From: Chiua virens
Taxonomy: Eukaryota > Basidiomycota > Agaricomycetes > Boletales > Boletaceae
Direction: 5' to 3'
DNA length: 64,000 nucleotides
NCBI GenBank assembly: GCA_019787685.1
Contig: JAHNUO010000039.1
Location: forward strand, 124,001-188,000
Shown here piece by piece: positions 47,641 through 59,700 of the stretch (positions are counted from its first letter, which is position 1; each line of letters opens with the position of its first letter). A program made the position numbers and the translations under genes. Below the pieces are notes generated by a model, which had not been told where the DNA came from, did no database searches, and saw only the letters and a list, made by a program, of their open reading frames with translations.

Positions 47641-50600
47641 CAGGATGTCCCAATCATCCTTCCCTTGCCTCTGGTTGGAGACCTCAACCAGATCAACCCT
47701 CGACATCAGATCTCTCTGATGATTACACTGAACCCTCGACCTGCTTCCCTGAACCCCAGGATAGTGACCCGGACATCAGTGTCCACGACTCAGAAGACGA
47801 AACCCAGCAACTAGCTGACCGTCTTCACCAATCACTCAACCTCCCTGCCCTCGCCTCCTTTGTGTTCCCTACGATCCCATGAAGGAATATTCCAGGACCA
47901 CCGTCCATCAGGAATCCATCCATTGTTTACACACCGGCACCACTCCCGCCACCCACTACCTCAACTAGCAACATGTCTAGTAAAGCCGTCGAACTTCATC
48001 TCAGTAAACCCTCGGCCTTCAATGGCTCCTATGATTGCGCCATACCCTGGCTCAATGATGTAGCCACCTACCTCTTCATTAACAAAGATATCTACAACAC
48101 TGAAAGCAAACGGGTCATCTTCACCCTCACCTTTATGACTGAAGGCTCCGCTCTTACTTGGGCTGACATGTTCCATGCCAAGTCCATCTCTGCCAGATCC
48201 TTCAGCACCTGGACTGACTGGCAAATGGAGTTCCAAAAGGACTTTGAACACCATGACACCAAGGGAGACGCCATCACCTGGCTATCCACCACCTGATCCA
48301 CCAAGAACAAGGATGTCCCCTCATATATCTCCTCCTTCCACAACAAGGTCATCACTACAGGGCTTACCAGCTCTGACTCCATCCTTATCAACTTCTTCAT
48401 GGCCGGCCTCCCACCCTCCCTCATGTGGCACATCCAAGGCATGGATACAGTCCCTACCATGACCAACAAGTGGTATACCCAAGCCATCTATTTCAAAACC
48501 CAATGGGAACGTGCCAATGAGGTTGCTTGTCGCAATAAGAAACTCACTGCTGCTGTTGTCTTCCATGACCAGATTTCTCACAAGAAGGAGCGAGACCCTG
48601 ATGCTATGGACGTGGATGCCATCCATGTTCCAAAGCTCACCAAAGCAGAGCAAAAGTGATGCTTTGAGAACAACCTCTGCTTCTGCTGCCACAAACCCAG
48701 GCATTGCACTCCTGAATGCCCAGCATTCTCGAACAAAACCCCTCCTGCATCCTCCTCCAAGAAGGTCTGGAAAACCACCAAACCGGAACCAGTCAATCCG
48801 CCCTGTCTGCCATTTTGATGTTGATCCCATCTAGGACAGCAAGCTCTATGACTACCTTAGCACCGAAACTGGGCATTGTTTCATGACCCAATCCATGCAA
48901 CACTCTGTGAACCACATCATGCATGCACCAATGCTACCGCCCTTGTGGCCACAGCAAAGAAACCCAAGATTACCCTCCCTTCAGAGTACTTGGAATTCGA
49001 ATCTGTATTTGCAAAGGAACCCTTCAATCAGATGCCTCCCTCGAGGTCCTGCAACCATGAAATCCATCTGAAAGATACCTTTCAACCAAAAATCAGAAAG
49101 GTCTACCCCTTGTTACCTGATGAGCACAAGGCCACCAATGACTTCATTGACGAACACCTTGCCAACGGCAAGATCCACCCCTTGAACTCCCTGCAAGCCT
49201 CACCCTTCTTCGTCAAAAAGAAGGATGGCAAACTCCATCCTTGCCAAGATTACCGCTACGTCAATGAACACACTGTTCGTGACACCTACCCCCTCCCTCT
49301 TATTTCTGACCTTGTCAACAAGCTCAAAGACACCAAACTGTTCACCAAGTTCGACGTCCAATGGGGTTACAACAACATTCATATCAAGAACAGACACCAA
49401 TGGAAAGCCATGTTTATAACCCACCACGGTCTCTTCAAACCAATGGTCATGTTCTTCAGACTGATCAACTCACCTGTGATGTTCTAACGTTTCATGAATG
49501 ATTCCTTCTGCAACATGATTGCCAAAGGATGGCTTCCTCCTCATCTTCTCCAAAAATGAGGCCACCCACACTGAATGCACCAAATGCATTCTCGCCCACA
49601 TGAAGGAACTAGACCTTCACCTCAAGCTTGAGAAATGCCACTTCACCTCCACCAAAGTTGAGTATCTCAGCATGATGGCTCGACCTGGAGAACTTGCCAT
49701 GGACCCCATCAAGGTTGCTGACATTGCCGACTGGCCAACTCCCACCAAGCTCAAGGATGTTAGATTGTTCATGGGCTTTGCCAACTTCCACCGTCAGTTC
49801 ATTGCCAACTACTCGACCATTGCTTGACCCCTCATCAATCTTACCAAGAAAGACACTCCTTGGATCTGGGGTCCATCCCAGATCCCTGCATTTGATTGCC
49901 TCAAAAAGGCCTTCACCACTGACCCCGTGCTCTGCTCCCCAGACACATCTCGACCCTTTGCTATCGCCATGGACACCTTCAAATACGCGACTGGTGGCAT
50001 GCCCCTCCAGACCAACAAAAACAGTGACTAGAAACCTTGCTCCTACCTCTCTCAGTCCTTCAACATGGCTAAACAAAACTATGACATCTATGGCTGTGAG
50101 CTTCTGGCTGTCATTAGATCCCTCAAGGCCTGGCGCCACCACCTGTGTGGCAGCACACACCCCATGATGGTCTTCTCTGACCACAAGAACCTGATATACT
50201 TCCGTCAGCCCCAGAACCTTAACTGCCAACAAGCATGGTGGCTCCTCGACCTCATGGTCTATGGTGCCAGTGTCCTGACCTATCAGGGCTGCATCTATGT
50301 TCCCCCTGACTGTGAACTCCAACAACAAAGAAGACTCATCAGCTTGTTGCCACTGAATTCAGTTGGCCCGGGCTCATCTCCTTCATCCACTCCTACATCT
50401 CTAATTGTGCCTTGTGCCAACAGCACAAGGTCAACACTCACCCAACCATGCCTCCGCTCTCTCCAATCCCCTGCATGTGTTCCCACCCATTCCAGAATGT
50501 GTCCATGGATCTCATCACCAATCTACCAATGTCCACAGAGGGCTATTACTCTCTCATGGTCATGGTCAACCATGGCTTTATGAAGGGGAAAATTCTTTGC

Positions 50601-52030
50601 CCCACAGTGAAACCACCAACTCTGCAGGTATAGCCTGCCTCTTTTTCACAAAGTCTACACGTGTTTTGGCCTCTATGACAAGATCATCTCCGACTGTGGT
50701 CTGTAGTTCGCTTCTGCTTTTGCAAAAGAGCTCTCCCAACTCATCAGTTATTGTCTCTCCCTCTCCACCACTTACCATTCCCAATCTGATGGTGAAACGG
50801 AACACATCAACCAGGAAGTTGAGACCTATCTCCACATGTATTGCCAGAACAATCCGGAGAAATGGGCTGACTTGATCCCTATGGCTGAATTCACACACAA
50901 CCACTGCCCCCACTCCATCACCAGCAAATCGCTGTTCTTCTTGATGATGGGATACAAACCCTGCCCCCTACCTGCATTCATCGCAGACACCAAACTCCCT
51001 GCCATTGAGGAACGCCTCAAAACCTTCTCTGCTGCCCACGATGAAGCCCTTGCTGCCCACGAACTTGCTCACCAGGCCATGAAGGCCCAGTCCTTCAGCA
51101 AGTTCAAACCCTTCTCGGCTAGAAGCTCACAACTTGAAATGGGAACTTATCTCCCCAAAACTTGCATCTCGCCAAGAAGGACCCTTTACCATCACAGAAG
51201 TCCTTTCTCCGCTTACCTACCGCCTCCGCCTTCCCAAGACCTGGAAGATCCATCCAGTCTTCCATGCCTCCCTGTTATCACCCTATCGCGAAACAGAAAC
51301 CTACAGCCTGAACTTCCTGAAACCACCACCTGACCTTATTGCAGGTGAAGAGGAATACAAAATTGAGCAGATCTTACACCACATCCGGAACCCATGAAAT
51401 CGCAAGTTCCTGATCTGATGGAAAGGGTACTCTGCTTTCGATGACTCATGGGAACCCAAATTCAATGACACCATTGACACTTATAAGCACAACCATCCTC
51501 AGGATTTCTCCTCAGTCTGCTCAATCCCTCCACTGAGACCACCCCATTTCCCACTGAGACCTGCTCCACCTGTCCACATCAATGCTGTCATGACCTACCA
51601 TTCTTGCTCCATCCCTGACTTCGAAAATGAGATCATCCACTCCGTCCCTATCTTCACACCAACCACATCCATCCCACACCTGCTGCTTCCACCACTGGCA
51701 ACTCCTACATCCCATGCTTCCACCCTCTCCACCAAATCCTTCCTCATGGAGTCCACCCGACCCCCTTCTCCTGCTGTTTCAGCAGTTGCCTCTGCAGGAT
51801 GGGAAGGTCCTTCTCAATGGCCTCTTCCTTCTGACCGTCCTAGTAGCATTCATTCTCCTCTCCAGGTGGTAGACCTTCCCTACCACTCCCATACCATGCG
51901 TTCCTCTTCCTCGACCCCCGAATACTTTCACCACATGTGCGAACTTATCCTAGACCCTGCAATGGCTTTCCCCATCGAACACCACCTCAACTTGAACTCC
52001 CCACTCAATGCCCTCTACCTGGTGTTATGA
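47641..52030 (+). pseudogene. Ty3/gypsy chromodomain retrotransposon, decayed
   Basis: Gag: LHLSKPSAFNGSYDCA (from 47973, with upstream acidic sequence in frame) and a CX2CX4HX4C zinc knuckle (about 48675-48720). Reverse transcriptase: LNSLQASPFFVKKKDGKL, DYRYVNEHTVRDTYPLP, FTKFDVQWGYNNI. RNase H: NYDIYGCELLAVIRSLKAWR, FSDHKNLIYF. Integrase and GPY-type region: YHSQSDGE-like and IHPVFHASLLSPYR. Chromodomain remnant: RKFLIWWKGYSAFDDSWEP-like with stops (about 51400-51460), so it was a chromovirus. Many frameshifts and stops. The YxDD catalytic box is not readable; the site (about 49530) has KDGFLLIFS. Some distal proline/serine-rich frame continues to 52030. Confidence 0.85.
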
Positions 52031-52265
52031 GTGCTCTTTGCTGGTACCCTAGGGTGCATTTAGAACCCCATCCTAGGGTTTAATAGATCCTAGAATAGGG
52101 TTTGGTAATAAATCTATGTTCTATAAAAGGCCTTGAGTATAGTAAACTGGGTAGTACTCAGACTGTATTGACTCTCTCTGTGTATAGTGATGTGATTGTA
52201 AGTAAGAGTGCTGTGAAGAACAGTAGAAAAACAGTAAAGATGACAATTGCCACAGACATGCAAGC
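52022..52265 (+). mobile_element. Candidate 3' LTR start of the gypsy element
   Basis: Directly after the gypsy frame comes TGTTATGAGTGCTC, two CCCTAGGGTxCAT/CCTAGGGTTTAA repeats and a TATAAAAGG box (about 52122), as in an LTR promoter. No 5' partner was found, so it is tentative. Confidence 0.4.
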
Positions 52266-52309
52266 TTACCATCTAGGACAGAGAACAGCACACAGCTTAC
52301 ATGGCATGT

Positions 52310-53205
52310 GAGAATTGCTACAGATACCAGCCTGCCGTCCTGGAAGGAGAGCAGCACACATGTCTGCATAGGACATGACACTGATCATGGACATGTAACA
52401 CAAGCTCTCCTTCCTGGAAGGAGAGCAGCACACATGTCTGCATAGGACATGACATTGATCATGGATATGTACCACAAGCTCTCCTTCCTGGAAGGAGAGC
52501 AGTATACATGTCTGCATAGGACATGACACTGATCATGGACATGCAATGTGAGCTCTCCTTCCTGGAAGGAGAGCAGCACACATGTCTGCATAGGACATGA
52601 ATTGATCATGGACATGTACCACAAGCTCTCCTTCCTGGAAGGAGAGCAGCACACATGTCTGCATAGGACATGACACTGATCATGGACATGCAATGCGAGC
52701 TCTCCTTCCTGGAAGGAGAGCAGCACACATGTCTGCATAGGACATGACATTGATCACGGACATGTACCACAAGCTCTCCTTCCTGGAAGGAGAGCAGCAC
52801 ACATGTCTGCATAGGACATGACACTGATCATGGACATGCAGTGCAAGCTCTCCTTCCTGGAAGGAGAGGAGTATACATGTCTGCATAGGACATGACACTG
52901 ATCATGGACATGCAATGCGAGCTCTCCTTCCTGGAAGGAGAGCAGCACACATGTCTGCATAGGACATGACAATGATCACAGATATGTAATGCGAGCTCTC
53001 CTTCCTGGATGGAGAGCACACATCCGTGGGGATTGTCACGTGCCATGCTTGATATGTGTGCTGCCCTCCGTCCAGGACGGCGGGCTGGCATGTCCGTGGG
53101 GATTGTCACGTGCCATGCTTGATGTGCGTGCTGCCCTCCGTCCAGGACGGCGGGCTGGCATGTCTGTGATGATTGTCACATGCCATGCTTGATATGTGCT
53201 GCTCT
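52310..53205 (+). repeat. 74-bp array with perfect dyads, then a 71-bp array
   Basis: About ten units of 74 bp (52310-53030), each with CTCTCCTTCC-T-GGAAGGAGAG and ATGTCTGCATAGGACATGA. They are followed by two and a half units of 71 bp (53030-53205) with CCGTCCAGGACGG and GGGGATTGTCACGTGCCATG. Both unit types keep the same arrangement, a palindrome plus a CACATG/CACGTG box, though sequence differs. Minus-strand frames here are by-products. Confidence 0.9.
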
Positions 53206-53736
53206 CTGTCAAGGGTGTAAGGGAGAATGTGAGTCCAGAATGGCCAGAAAGTGACAAGTTGCACAATATATTACTTGAAACAATGTGAAAGATTTGTATT
53301 CCATGTACCCATAATAAACAAAATAAATAAGAACACTCGGAACATGTACAAGTCCAGTGAGAGAATGATTTGTCTATCATAGAACAGCGACCAGCATGTG
53401 ATGATTGCACAACATGGGAAGATCCACATGGGAAAGAGATTGAAAGTTCATCACAAACTTGGTGATATTGTGCGATTAAACCAATAGATAGCTTCTTTGC
53501 AGATACCATCATTTGCCACCAAGAGGCATTGAACTGGTTCCTGGGAAACTAAACTAATGGTGTAATCTAACACAGAATACATTACAGTGTTGCCCACATT
53601 GATTTGTCAATCACAACATGCTTGGCACCTGTAAAGGAGTAAACATAACTGTGCTCTCCCAGATGAAAAGTAAAGTAAAGTAAAGTTTAAGGGGAAGGGC
53701 CAGGGGTTGAGTGGTGCTAATAGGGAGATGCAAGTA
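53206..53736. other. Gene-free spacer
   Basis: No gene or repeat recognised, apart from a short AAAGT run near 53670. Confidence 0.5.
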
Positions 53737-54636
53737 CAGTTGACTCTCACTTAAGGAATAGGGGTTTAAAGTGATACTCTCTCATAGTGTATACCTTTTG
53801 AGATTTCCTGGCTCAGAATGTGGGACTTCACTGCATAACAAATACCCTCAATAGGGATTTCTCAATGCCATAACTGACACTACCTTCAGAATGATGCTAA
53901 ATTAGGCAACTGTATTATATAATTTTCCTCAATTGGCCTACATCACAACATGTACAAAGGCAAGTGACTCAAAGTCTGTTCCTGTCTTATCATTATTGGT
54001 GACTCAGACCCCACTGCCGAGTCTGAAAGCCTTCTCAAAAGTGCTCTAGACAATTTTGAGGCGACAGGTATCCTTCAGCTCTCGCACCAGATGAGTGTTT
54101 CTGAGGTCCTCAACTTGGACATAGATGACAACAGTTTTGACATGATGGATAAGGATATCTATCAGTCCATTATGGATGCACGCATGGCATGGGAAAAGAG
54201 TGAGACTGACAAACAGGATTGCAGTGTCACAAATGTCAACCTGAAGCCATGTCCTCTTGAGTGTATAATTATATTAAATATTAATAATTTTTTCAAATTT
54301 GTTTTCAAATTATATATAATAACTCAAATATATATACATCATGGAAGTGCTGCAAGATATTGTCGACGAGCTTGATGATGATTTTGGATGGGAGTTTGAA
54401 CAACTTGAGTCACCAGGATGCCAGTCATTGCGGAATGCAGTGAACGGTAACGTTACTGATCATTTCACACGTACATAGCCTAAGTTATATTATTCTATAT
54501 ATTGTCTCTACTAATACTACTCAGAAAACTCAACTGCTTTGTCTCGGCAAGCCGACCTCTCAGGAAATGTATACTCTCTCATAGTGTATACCCTTGGGCA
54601 TGTCCCGAGGGGTATCGCTTGTGTGAGAGTCGACTG
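53737..54636 (+). mobile_element. Internally deleted pogo/Tigger-like element
   Basis: 900 bp flanked by TA (53735-53736, 54637-54638). Ends CAGTTGACTCTCAC and inverted CAGTCGACTCTCAC, typical of pogo. A second inverted pair, ATACTCTCTCATAGTGTATA, lies further in (about 53774 and 54568). Keeps only the C-terminal part of a transposase. Confidence 0.8.
53985..54420 (+). pseudogene. Pogo-type transposase C-terminal remnant
   Basis: Frames reading like SESLLKSALDNFEATG, MSVSEVLNLDIDD and DKDIYQSIMDARMAWEK resemble the C-terminal region of fungal pogo/Tigger (CENP-B-like, DDE_1) transposases. No DDE domain is present. The last frame (54340-54420) ends in DDDFGWEFEQLE. Confidence comes mainly from agreement with the pogo termini. 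Confidence 0.55.
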
Positions 54637-54638
54637 TA

Positions 54639-55271
54639 CTCGCATGGAAGCACAAACAGGAACGTGTTGCCGCGTTCCTGTTTTGTGTTTGCACGCGAGT
54701 GTGGGCAAGGTGAGGATGAGTGGATTGAAGCCAAGGAATGATGAGAAGAGTCCCACAAGGGTGGGCACACGATGAAGGCTGGGGGCGAGGCGAGGTGGTG
54801 AGAGGGTCAAGGTGGCAACGGCGACGAGACTACAAGAGTGAACACGAGTGCTCGTGTGCAAACACGAATGCAAACGCTTATCATTTGCATTCGTGATTGC
54901 ACAAGAAGGTGTTGGTGTTGGTGGGGCAAGGGTAAGGTGGTGAGACGGCGAGAGGTTGGAGGTAAGGGAGCTCGTATGCAAGCACGAACGCAAATGTGAA
55001 TGGCTATGGTTATGCCGTTCACGTTCGTGTTTGCATACGAGGGTTGAGGGAGATGGGGTGGCGACAGTGGCGAAGGCAAGGCAAGGCACTAATGATGCCC
55101 TTGTATGATGGGATGGTGATGGTGACCGAAGGCGAGGATGGGGTGGCAAGGGCACAGCGAGACAGTTAAGGGTGAGCGTGAGGGTAAGGTGGGGAGGGTG
55201 AATGCGAGGGCCCTCGTGTGCAAACATGAATACGAACGAATATCATTTGCGTTCATATTTGCATACGAGGG
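54639..55271. repeat. Four covarying hairpins in purine-rich DNA
   Basis: Long stem-loops at 54639-54699, 54851-54904, 54971-55041 and 55211-55271. All share a theme CTCG-TGCAAACACGAA on the left arm and its complement on the right, but each has its own sequence and arms change together. The spacers are GGTGGCGAC-type purine-rich repeats. No gene supported. Confidence 0.75.
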
Positions 55272-55835
55272 CGCAATGAGGTGGCGACAGTGGCAGCGGC
55301 AAAGGCGGGGCGGCAGAGGCATGCTCGTGTTAGGTTGATGGGTGGCCTTGAGGGCCTTGAGACAGCCGGAACGATGGAGATGGGGCCAATATGATGGGGA
55401 ATAAGGTTGGACGGATGGTGCAACGAGCAGTGCACACCGCAACTCAGAACGAGTCGGGATGCGGTCGCTAGCTAAAGAAGAGACGAGTCAGGGCCAACAG
55501 TATAACCACAAGAGAAAAGCAGACGTACCTGGTCCAAACCCTATCAACAACCCTGGATGTTCTACCAAGCCCGTACACCCACCGCCTCGATACGGATGAC
55601 TCAAACCAAACGCTAGCAGAATCAGTAGAGCCTGCACGTGCAAAAGCACTTACCAAGGTGAACAAGAAGTTGAGTCGGGCAAAGTCAAGATGTATGTACT
55701 AGAAGGATTTAGTAGAGTGGTTAGGCTTGAATTAAGGACTCACATGACATGAGTAGAACAGACCCAAGGCTGAATAATAGCGCTGAATGTTGAATGTTGA
55801 ATCGGCGAGGTCTAGCAATATGTGCATAGCACGCC
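55272..55835. other. Spacer without recognised gene
   Basis: Purine-rich repeats fade out by about 55340; the rest has no supported feature. Confidence 0.4.
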
Positions 55836-56125
55836 ACCGTCTTGGACGGCGAGCGTGGGCAAGCTATTTCTCAAGCACGTGATACGCAGGGACACGTGCG
55901 GCACGCCGTCTTGGACGGCGAGCGTGGGCAAGCTCTCAAGCACGTGATACACAGTGATGCATGCAGCACGCCGTCTTGGACGGCGAGCGTGGGCAAGCTC
56001 TCAAGCACGTGATACACAGTGATGCATGCAGCACGCCGTCTTGGACGGCGAGCGTGAGCACTGTTACTCCTCAACACGTGATACCTGGTATTGTATGCAT
56101 TGCGCCGTCTTGGACGGCAAGCGGG
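55836..56125 (+). repeat. 65-69-bp array with CCGTCTTGGACGG and CACGTG
   Basis: Five palindromes at 55837, 55906, 55971, 56036 and 56105. Most units also hold GCACGTGATAC, an E-box/G-box core. Located upstream of helicase copy 2. Confidence 0.9.
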
Positions 56126-56219
56126 CATACAGAGGCCCATCAATCAGTGAAATGGTACGTCCCTGACGTTGACATCGATTACCCTGAACTTACATTACAG
56201 CAAGCCACAGGTGTATGGC

Positions 56220-56740
56220 GTGTGCAGCGTCCGTCCACGACGGCGGAGAGCGGCCAGTAGCGAGTAGTATCATTTCGTGCTTGGTGCACGTTGTGATGGT
56301 GAGTACGTTTTATTTCATTTAACGATCAGATCGAGTAACTCACTCCCCTTTGACCATTGTGGCAGATCACACAGTGCATGGGACGGCGATATCATTCGCT
56401 CCGTGCTAATCATTTGGATGAACGTTTCCAGAATTGGGGATCATTGATGGCAAGTGGGCTCGTTTCGCACTCAGTGCACGTTTTGACGGTGAGTTCATTG
56501 TGTCATTCAACGATCTGAGTGACTCATACATACCCCTTTGACCGCATCAGTGCTATATCACAACACACCACAAGCGAACAAACGGCGAGCGCATGACGTG
56601 TGCAGGCACCATCCAGGATGGCCGAGAGCAGTCGAAAGTGATGTCGTCATTTCGTGTTTGATACACGTTGGTGCGTTCTTTTGTGTACTTAATTAAGATC
56701 TCAATCACACACCCTCTAACCATCTTCGTTTTTGCTTCAG
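56220..56740 (+). repeat. About 188-bp tandem units leading into helicase copy 2
   Basis: The phrase TCATTTCGTG-TGCACGTT recurs at about 56271, 56460 and 56648 (spacing 188-190), followed by GGTGAGT-like and CCCCTTTGACC sequence. Units 1 and 3 start with a dyad: CCGTCCACGACGG and CCATCCAGGATGG. The third unit merges with the helicase leader, so promoter or 5' UTR sequence has been amplified. Confidence 0.75.
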
Positions 56741-56742
56741 CA

Positions 56743-59700
56743 ATGCCTACGGCCAACCTCCACACCATCCTGATGTCTCTGAGCAATAACGACGGCCTGC
56801 CATGGACTTCAGAGACATGGCAGTCGCTGACTCGTATCAATGGGATCCCCTGGCACTACAGCCCCGATGCTGTCAATGACAGCCCCGCACCCAACTATCG
56901 ACAATGGACCGTCTATGACGCCAAGATGGTGAAGACGTTTGCGGCGACTATGTGGGCGACAGACGAAGCTGATCAAGACTGGTATATGTCGGCACGCACA
57001 GCTGACAACAACTCCCGAGGACGCGACGCATGGCACAAATTTATCAAGGACACAAGGATCGCTTCGATTATCAACAAAGTTATCGACAACTGTCTCACCG
57101 AACACGAGCGCAACCCGTACCAAGTAATGCAACAGCACGGCCAACGTTCAGTAAGTGTCACGATCGATGACCGACTATGTAACTAATCTTGCTAATTAAT
57201 CAAGCTCCCTACGGTCGAAGAAGCTCAAATTCTCGATGTTCGGATGGACTTGGCGACTCGATTCTTAGGGGACGACGCCTACGTCAACAACGGGAGGGCC
57301 CTGCAGAAATGCGTCTCAAGATTCGTCACGACACTCCTCGTCCACTCGTGGAACCGGTTCCGGAAGACGGTGAACGGAGAAATACCAAGAATGGAGAATC
57401 TCATCTCCACAATTAAGACGGAACTTGCAAGTACGTTCAACGGCTCTGTATTGCTCGCGATATAATCTCACAATTACTGTAGGGTTAAGTGCCGAGGGCT
57501 ACAAGCCCAAAGCGGCAGAGCTTCTTGACCTTCTTAAGCAAATTCGCAGTGTTACCACTCTGCTCGTCAAATATTCCGACACTCAGACGATATCCGAATT
57601 AGAATTTTTCAAGGACCAACTGGAGGGGCTGCTGGCAGCCGTGCGAAAGGATACGTCGAGTGATGCTGCAAAGAGTACGTCGTCCATCTGCAAATCGTAT
57701 CCATCCACTCATGTTCATCAAATAGAATTGCCGAAGGCAGTTGTTGAAGCTTTGTCACAGCTCGCAAGTGTAGAAGATATCGAGGCGATCACAAACGTCA
57801 TTCGCGCATCCCTGGAAAATCTCGCCGTCGACACTCACGAGAAATTAGATTTTGAAGGTCGAGAAGATGTCAGCATTTCAGACTGGAGTGAAGGCGTTGA
57901 AGAGCTCGCAAAGCTCACCACCGACGACCTCTGGGTTCGACTTGGCCTTCCTCAAAAGCGCTTACCTCTGTTCCAGGAATGGACCGACCCCAACATGTTG
58001 GTCGACGCATGGAGTGACGAGGGCCAGAAACACCTGGACGACCCAGACTCAGCACGGCAGCCATTGACCCCTCGCTGGCATCAACTCGTCGGGATCTACA
58101 GGACGCTGGAACGAATATTCGACGACAAACCCCTTCTATTGATGGACGGCGTAGGCTTAGGTAAAACCTTGCAAGCCGTTGGGACCATCGCATGCCTAGC
58201 ATACTACAGAGAATGTTTCCTCACGAAGGGAACATTTCCTGGACACTTCGGTGAGTTTTCTCACCATTACCATCTAGCAAACTAATCGAACAATATGATC
58301 CAGCCAGCCGCCGCATGAAGACTCCAGACGGAAATATTCCTGACCTCCCGCACATCATCGTCTGTCCCGTCAACTTAAGGGACCAGTGGGAGTATGAGAT
58401 AAAACGCTTTCTCAAGCCGGCATCATTCGATCTATTCCCCTACGTTGGTCGTTGCGACAAGCGCGAAAACTGGTGGGAAGCGCTTTTCGCAAAAAGTCTC
58501 CAACGCAATTGCCAGCGTATCATCCTCGCCACATATACGGTAGGGAACTTCATTTGCCTATATATTCACATCACAAATTAAATACATATCATGTCTAGGC
58601 TGTACAAGACGATGCCACTCGTTGTTTCCGTGCCGGGGTTAAAGAGGACGTGGGGAAAGGCATCAAACTCGGTCAATACGAGCGCAACTCTCAGTTGACG
58701 GTGTACGGCCGACAATTCGGAGTGTTGGTCATGGACGAGGCACATACGGGCCGCAAGTACAACCTTGCACACGTCGCGTGTCGCGAGCTGCGCACCCAGT
58801 CAAAGGCACTAATAGCCCTCACCGCCACGCCAGTCACCACCAAACCACAGGTGCGTCTATCAGAACGGTTCATTCATGCTCGACTAACACTTATTCTCTA
58901 CAGGATCTATGGATAATGGGCGATCTAATGGGCATCAAAGGCTTCCAAGATCGCGAAGAGTACCTCAAGCTTAATCGTGAGGTCAATGCTGCAAATCGGC
59001 GTGACAACAAAGCCCTCCGAGACGCAGGCACCGAAGGATCAACGCTTCGAGGCGTCCTTGTCGGTAAAGTCGATCCGAACGCTCCAGACCTCGACTTCCC
59101 CACCGTAATGCGTACTTGGATGGTACTCATGCGGGGACGGTTTGCGGCTCACGTCATTCGTCGGACGATCAATTCCCTCGATTACGAAGGTAACAAACTT
59201 TTCGGCATGCGACCTTATATCGACCACTCGCTCAAGGTCAAGATGTATGAATGGGAGATGGATTACTTGCGCAGTTTCGCCAAAGAGATCATCAAGGACA
59301 ACCCAATGGCCACAGCGCCAGATACTCGCAAGGTACGTACTTCCTTTCCTGATCCACTGCTCTCTCTCTCTCCGTCCTGGACGGCGCACGCACGCCAACA
59401 CTCGCCGTGTCATGCAACACAGTACTTCTCACTGCACTCGCCGTCCTGGACGGCGCACGCGCACCAACACTCACCATGCCACGTGACGTGACGCGTCTGA
59501 GCTTGTCGTTCGTCTCACGTGACGCAGTGCTTCCTACTGCGTTCGCCGTCCTGGACGGAGAGCTCGAGCATCGCCTTCAGTATTCCACACACCTCGCTCA
59601 CTTCTATCATACAGCACTTCTACATCGAATTTCGACGTTCAATGCTCCACCCTCGCCTGAATCCAAAATTCGGCGACTACTGGAGGAAACCGGCATCACT

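Noticed and set aside
46890..52030. LTR at 46890 as the 5' LTR of the gypsy element
   Set aside because: No primer-binding site is evident after it, no matching 3' LTR follows the gypsy region, and its flanks lack a 5-bp duplication; left as unresolved adjacency.
52121..53109. Minus-strand frames MSCPMQTCVLLSFQEGE-type
   Set aside because: Produced by the 74-bp array; shifting overlapping frames encode the same peptides.
54517..55227. 236-residue minus-strand frame
   Set aside because: Ser/His/Pro-rich translation of purine-rich spacer and hairpins; no homology to anything recognised and it spans the end of the pogo element.
55836..56125. Regular palindromic repeats as a CRISPR array
   Set aside because: Units are near-identical over their whole length without unique spacers, and the genome is eukaryotic.
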